From: CAYGXH01 sp964354485
GTDB taxonomy: Bacteria; Bacteroidota; Ignavibacteria; UBA10030; SZUA-254
Reading direction: 5' to 3'
Length of the DNA: 6,995 bases
Assembly (NCBI GenBank): GCA_964354485.1
Contig: CAYGZY010000063.1
Span: 1 to 6,995, forward strand
Shown here: positions 4,201 to 6,995 of the stretch, piece by piece
How the letters are laid out: every line of letters begins with the position of its first letter
Position numbering within the stretch: the first letter of the stretch is position 1
Position numbers and translations under genes: made by a program
Notes under the pieces: generated by a model
Databases searched by the model: none
Seen by the model: the letters and a program-made list of their open reading frames with translations, nothing else
Told to the model about the DNA's origin: nothing

Positions 4201-5728
4201 AGGCGGATACCTGCTCGGTTACGATATCGGAAGTTCATCTGTTAAGGCGACACTGCTCGAAATCGAAACAGGCAATGTCAAAGCTGCGGCATATTCTCCC
4301 GAGACCGAACTCGACATAATTTCGTATGAACCCGGCTGGGCTGAACAGAATCCTGCAGTTTGGTGGGAGCATGTAGTGCGCGCGACGGCTCTCGTGAAGG
4401 AAAAATCGGGAATAAATATGGCCGAGGTCCTTGCGGTCGGGATCTCGTACCAGATGCACGGACTGGTGATCGTGGATAAAGATTATAAAGTACTCCGTCC
4501 TGCGATCATATGGTGCGACAGCCGTGCGGTTGAAATAGGAGAAGAAGCATTCCAATCGCTCGGACAGGAAACCTGCCTCAAGCGCTTCCTGAACTCTCCC
4601 GGTAATTTCACCGCTTCAAAGCTGAAGTGGATTATGACCCATGAGCCGGAGCTGTATAAGCGCGCCTATAAGATGATGCTGCCGGGAGATTACATAGCCA
4701 TGAGAATGACCGGGGAGATCTTTACAACTCCATCAGGTCTCTCGGAAGGAATACTCTGGGATTTTCAGGAGAATACAATAGCTGATAGTATATTACGGTA
4801 CTATCATATTTCACCGGATCTTTTGCCGCAGATTGTCCCAACTTTTCACATTCAGGGGCAAATCACACGTGAGGCGGCTGAAGAACTTTCGCTGAAACCA
4901 GGCACACTCGTTTCCTATCGTGCGGGTGATCAGCCAAATAACGCGTTTTCACTCAGTGTCTTGCACCCGGGCGAGATTGCCGCCACTGCAGGTACATCGG
5001 GAGTTATCTACGGTATTCTCGATTCTCCGCGCTATGATGAAAGATCGCGTGTTAATGTTTTCCTCCACATTAACCATACCCAGAGAGAATCCAGGTACGG
5101 GGCGCTCCTCTGTGTCAATGGCGCCGGTATTCTCAACCGCTGGTTGAAGCGGAATATCGTTACATTTGGCCGCGACTCTCTAACATACACGCAGATGAAC
5201 AAGCTTGCTGAATTGATTCCTGCGGGATCTGAAGGCTTGGTCATCATCCCGTACGGCAACGGAGCAGAACGGACACTCGGCAACAGGACTGTGGGCGCAT
5301 CACTATGCAACCTCGACTTCAACATCCATACGAAAGCTCACATCCTGCGGGCAGGACAGGAAGGAATCGTCTTTGCCATGAAGTACGGCTTGGAAATCAT
5401 ATCGGCTATGGGAATAGATGTACGCGATGTCCGTGCCGGGAATACCAATATGTTCCTGAGTCCGCTTTTTTGTGAAGCATTTGCTACGGTCACCGACGCG
5501 ACAGTAACACTCTTCAACACGGATGGTTCTCAGGGTGCGGCGCGCGGAGCGGGTGTAGGCGCCGGCTTGTATTCGTCACTCGAGGAGGCATTTGTCGGAT
5601 TGAAGAGCGCGAAGGTGATCGAGCCGAATCTAAAACGGCGTGAAGCATACCTCGAAACGTACCTGCTGTGGCATCATTACCTTAAATTATTACTCGATAA
5701 AGGAGAATCTGCGGGTGAATATCTGTGA
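4193..5728 (+). CDS. FGGY-family carbohydrate kinase, xylulokinase-like
   Basis: The 511-residue protein has the two-lobed actin-like ATPase layout of FGGY kinases, which phosphorylate sugars or polyols with ATP in the cytoplasm. Visible motifs: phosphate-1 loop GYDIGSSSVKAT (9-20), EPGWAEQNPAVWW (46-58), xylulokinase-type ISYQMHG (84-90), IIWCDSRAV (105-113), catalytic Asp in RAGDQ (D246), phosphate-2 ATAGTSG (264-270), and the C-lobe VRAGNTN (413-419) and DGSQGAARGAGVGAG (444-458). The adenosine segment RAGNTNMFLSP in place of the usual GGGAKSP matches a subgroup common in Bacteroidota. Its substrate is not settled; D-xylulose is only one option. AGGAG at 4179-4183 lies 9 bases before the ATG, and the start overlaps the nucleotidyltransferase stop, so translation is probably coupled. 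The UroD-like gene follows after 15 bases. Confidence 0.9.
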   Translation: MPEGGYLLGYDIGSSSVKATLLEIETGNVKAAAYSPETELDIISYEPGWAEQNPAVWWEHVVRATALVKEKSGINMAEVLAVGISYQMHGLVIVDKDYKVLRPAIIWCDSRAVEIGEEAFQSLGQETCLKRFLNSPGNFTASKLKWIMTHEPELYKRAYKMMLPGDYIAMRMTGEIFTTPSGLSEGILWDFQENTIADSILRYYHISPDLLPQIVPTFHIQGQITREAAEELSLKPGTLVSYRAGDQPNNAFSLSVLHPGEIAATAGTSGVIYGILDSPRYDERSRVNVFLHINHTQRESRYGALLCVNGAGILNRWLKRNIVTFGRDSLTYTQMNKLAELIPAGSEGLVIIPYGNGAERTLGNRTVGASLCNLDFNIHTKAHILRAGQEGIVFAMKYGLEIISAMGIDVRDVRAGNTNMFLSPLFCEAFATVTDATVTLFNTDGSQGAARGAGVGAGLYSSLEEAFVGLKSAKVIEPNLKRREAYLETYLLWHHYLKLLLDKGESAGEYL

Positions 5729-5743
5729 ACTTGCGTAAGTAGC

Positions 5744-6793
5744 ATGACTCCTCGTGAGCGATGGCTTGCTCTTTTCGCGGGTGAAAAGCCTGACCGCATT
5801 CCCACCGATTATTGGGGAACTCCGGAAGTGACGAACCGACTGCTGAAAGACCTTCGATGCGCCACGGAGGAAGATCTCCATATTAAACTCCACATTGATA
5901 CTATTAATAAAGTTGAGCCGCCTCATCCTATACCCGCTCGCTTGGGTGATGAAGGAATAAACATCTGGGGTCTGAGACGGAAATGGATTAATTACGGCAC
6001 AGGTGAGTACGATGAAGTTGATAATCATCCGCTTGCCTCAGCAAAAACTATCAATGATGTTCACAATTATCCATGGCCCTCTGCAAAGGATTGCGATTAT
6101 GAAACTTTCAGGGTATTGCTCGGCAACGCACCTAAGCATCGCATCATCAAAACGGGTGATTATGAACCGTTCCTCCGGTACTCCGCTTTACGTGGGATGG
6201 AGCAGGCACTGATGGATCTGCTTGAAGCCCCGGAAATTGCTCACGCGGCGCTCGATCACATCTTCGAGTATCACTTCGAACTCAATCAGCGTGCGTTCGA
6301 GCTTGGGAAAGGCCGGATAGACCTGACCTATATTGCCGAGGATCTCGGAAGCCAGCACGGACTCCTGATGAGCATGGAGCATATCAGAGAGTTTATTCTT
6401 CCCAACCAGAAACGCATGGCTGATCTTGCACGAACCTATGGCATTCACATCTTTTATCACAGCGATGGCGACGTTCGTGAAGCGATACCCGATCTTATCC
6501 GCGTTACCGGTATTGAAGTCCTGAATCCCATCCAATGGCGATGTCCGTCGATGGAACGGAGAGGATTGGTTCGTGATTTTGGGCAATTCCTCATTTTCCA
6601 TGGGGCGATGGATAATCAGAAAACTCTCCCATTCGGTACAATTGAGGATGTGCGGGCGGAAGTGTGTGAGAATATTGAAATTTTCAGGAATGCCCGCTGG
6701 ATTTGCGCACCTTGTCACAACATCCAGCCGGTAACACCGACACAGAATATTATTACAATGTATGAAACAATGCACGAGTACGGAACCTTATGA
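5744..6793 (+). CDS. Uroporphyrinogen decarboxylase/methyltransferase-family TIM-barrel protein
   Basis: The 349-residue protein is of normal length and begins with the family hallmark MTPRERWLALFAGEKPDRIP, which fixes the start (a stop lies in frame 16-18 bases upstream; no clear Shine-Dalgarno). The superfamily covers HemE and the corrinoid:thiol methyltransferases MtaA/MtbA/CmuA. Segments seen: TYIAEDLGSQHGL (195-207), IFYHSDGDVREAIPDLI (236-252), LNPIQ (260-264), FHGAMDNQKTLPFGT (285-299), and APCHNIQPVTP (322-332). The position where methyltransferases have zinc-binding HxCG reads HSDG (239-242), so a MtaA-type zinc site is not evident. The HemE pattern for tetrapyrrole binding is also not evident. 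The true reaction is unknown. The gene lies between a sugar kinase and a peptidase in a tight operon, which argues for carbohydrate rather than heme metabolism. Confidence 0.85.
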   Translation: MTPRERWLALFAGEKPDRIPTDYWGTPEVTNRLLKDLRCATEEDLHIKLHIDTINKVEPPHPIPARLGDEGINIWGLRRKWINYGTGEYDEVDNHPLASAKTINDVHNYPWPSAKDCDYETFRVLLGNAPKHRIIKTGDYEPFLRYSALRGMEQALMDLLEAPEIAHAALDHIFEYHFELNQRAFELGKGRIDLTYIAEDLGSQHGLLMSMEHIREFILPNQKRMADLARTYGIHIFYHSDGDVREAIPDLIRVTGIEVLNPIQWRCPSMERRGLVRDFGQFLIFHGAMDNQKTLPFGTIEDVRAEVCENIEIFRNARWICAPCHNIQPVTPTQNIITMYETMHEYGTL

Positions 6794-6803
6794 AGGATAT
6801 TGT

Positions 6804-6995
6804 ATGAAATGGACAACAGTACTGATCCTTGTTGTAGGCTTTTGCTGCAGTGTGAACGCACAGGAAAAGAAGATGACGAGTGACCCGGCACCCGGATATA
6901 CGACGATCACAGAAAATGATCTTATGGAAAGTGTCAGGTTTTTCTCCTCGAAGGAATGTGCAGGAAGGTTATCCGGTCATCCGGGGTATGATACC
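6804..6995 (+). CDS. Exported M28-family aminopeptidase, N-terminal part (3' truncated by window)
   Basis: The first 64 codons are present. Residues 1-19 are a signal peptide (MKWTT, hydrophobic VLILVVGF, then VNA before Q20); the Cys14-Cys15 pair is not in a lipobox. The mature start leads into ITENDLMESVRFFSSKECAGRLSGHPGYDT. This is the conserved opening of secreted M28 zinc aminopeptidases and PA-domain peptidases, of the form FLAS-x-E-x-x-GR-x-x-G-x-x-GY-x-x-A. The metal ligands would lie beyond the window. AAGGA at 6793-6797 is 6 bases from the ATG and begins on the last base of the UroD-like stop, so it is probably cotranscribed with the three genes before it. Given the T9SS-type organism, a C-terminal sorting tail is possible but cannot be seen. 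Confidence 0.85.
   Translation, partial: MKWTTVLILVVGFCCSVNAQEKKMTSDPAPGYTTITENDLMESVRFFSSKECAGRLSGHPGYDT

Noticed and set aside
6188..6775. A long minus-strand frame (195 codons)
   Set aside because: It is the antisense shadow of the well-supported UroD-family gene and has no recognisable domain or ribosome-binding site.

Overview
The window is bacterial and points to the FCB group, most likely a Bacteroidota/Ignavibacteriota-type organism. The evidence is as follows. The first 121 bases end a gene whose last residues look like a type IX secretion (T9SS) type-A sorting tail. The FGGY kinase resembles the variant seen in Bacteroidota. Several exported proteins carry plain Sec signal peptides. 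This placement is inferred from protein style only; no rRNA or marker gene is present.

Left part (1-1340): the tail of a secreted protein and its strong Rho-independent terminator are followed by about 430 bases without a gene. That stretch is unusually rich in inverted repeats, including a 25-base imperfect inverted repeat, an 11-bp and a 7-bp stem each with a 3-base loop, and a nested pair of mutually exclusive hairpins. A minus-strand gene then encodes an exported all-helical protein built from two copies of a ~104-residue unit with conserved histidines.

Middle part (1341-3607): this is a stretch of decay. A small DUF1858 redox-disulfide protein has a good Shine-Dalgarno but ATA where ATG is expected. 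Next comes an NCS2 (AzgA/PbuG-like) purine permease that has lost its first several membrane helices and carries an amber codon. It is followed by a fragment homologous to the 5' end of the intact MocA-like gene downstream, fused to the 3' end of a Fic-family AMPylator gene. Last is a 5' fragment of a type I restriction-modification methylase (HsdM), whose stop codon overlaps the start of the next gene. CATGTAC-type palindromes lie in and between these fragments. The simplest reading is that a defence module (type I RM plus Fic) once sat here and has been deleted down to scraps.

Right part (3604-6995): four tightly packed plus-strand genes look like one operon. They are a MocA/MobA-like nucleotidyltransferase with a degenerate active-site signature, an FGGY (xylulokinase-like) carbohydrate kinase, a UroD/methyltransferase-family TIM-barrel protein, and the start of an exported M28-family aminopeptidase. 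The first two overlap by 8 bases; the other gaps are 15 and 10 bases. A kinase next to a nucleotidyltransferase suggests activation of a sugar or polyol, but the substrate cannot be read from the sequence. No tRNA, rRNA, CRISPR array or transposase is visible.
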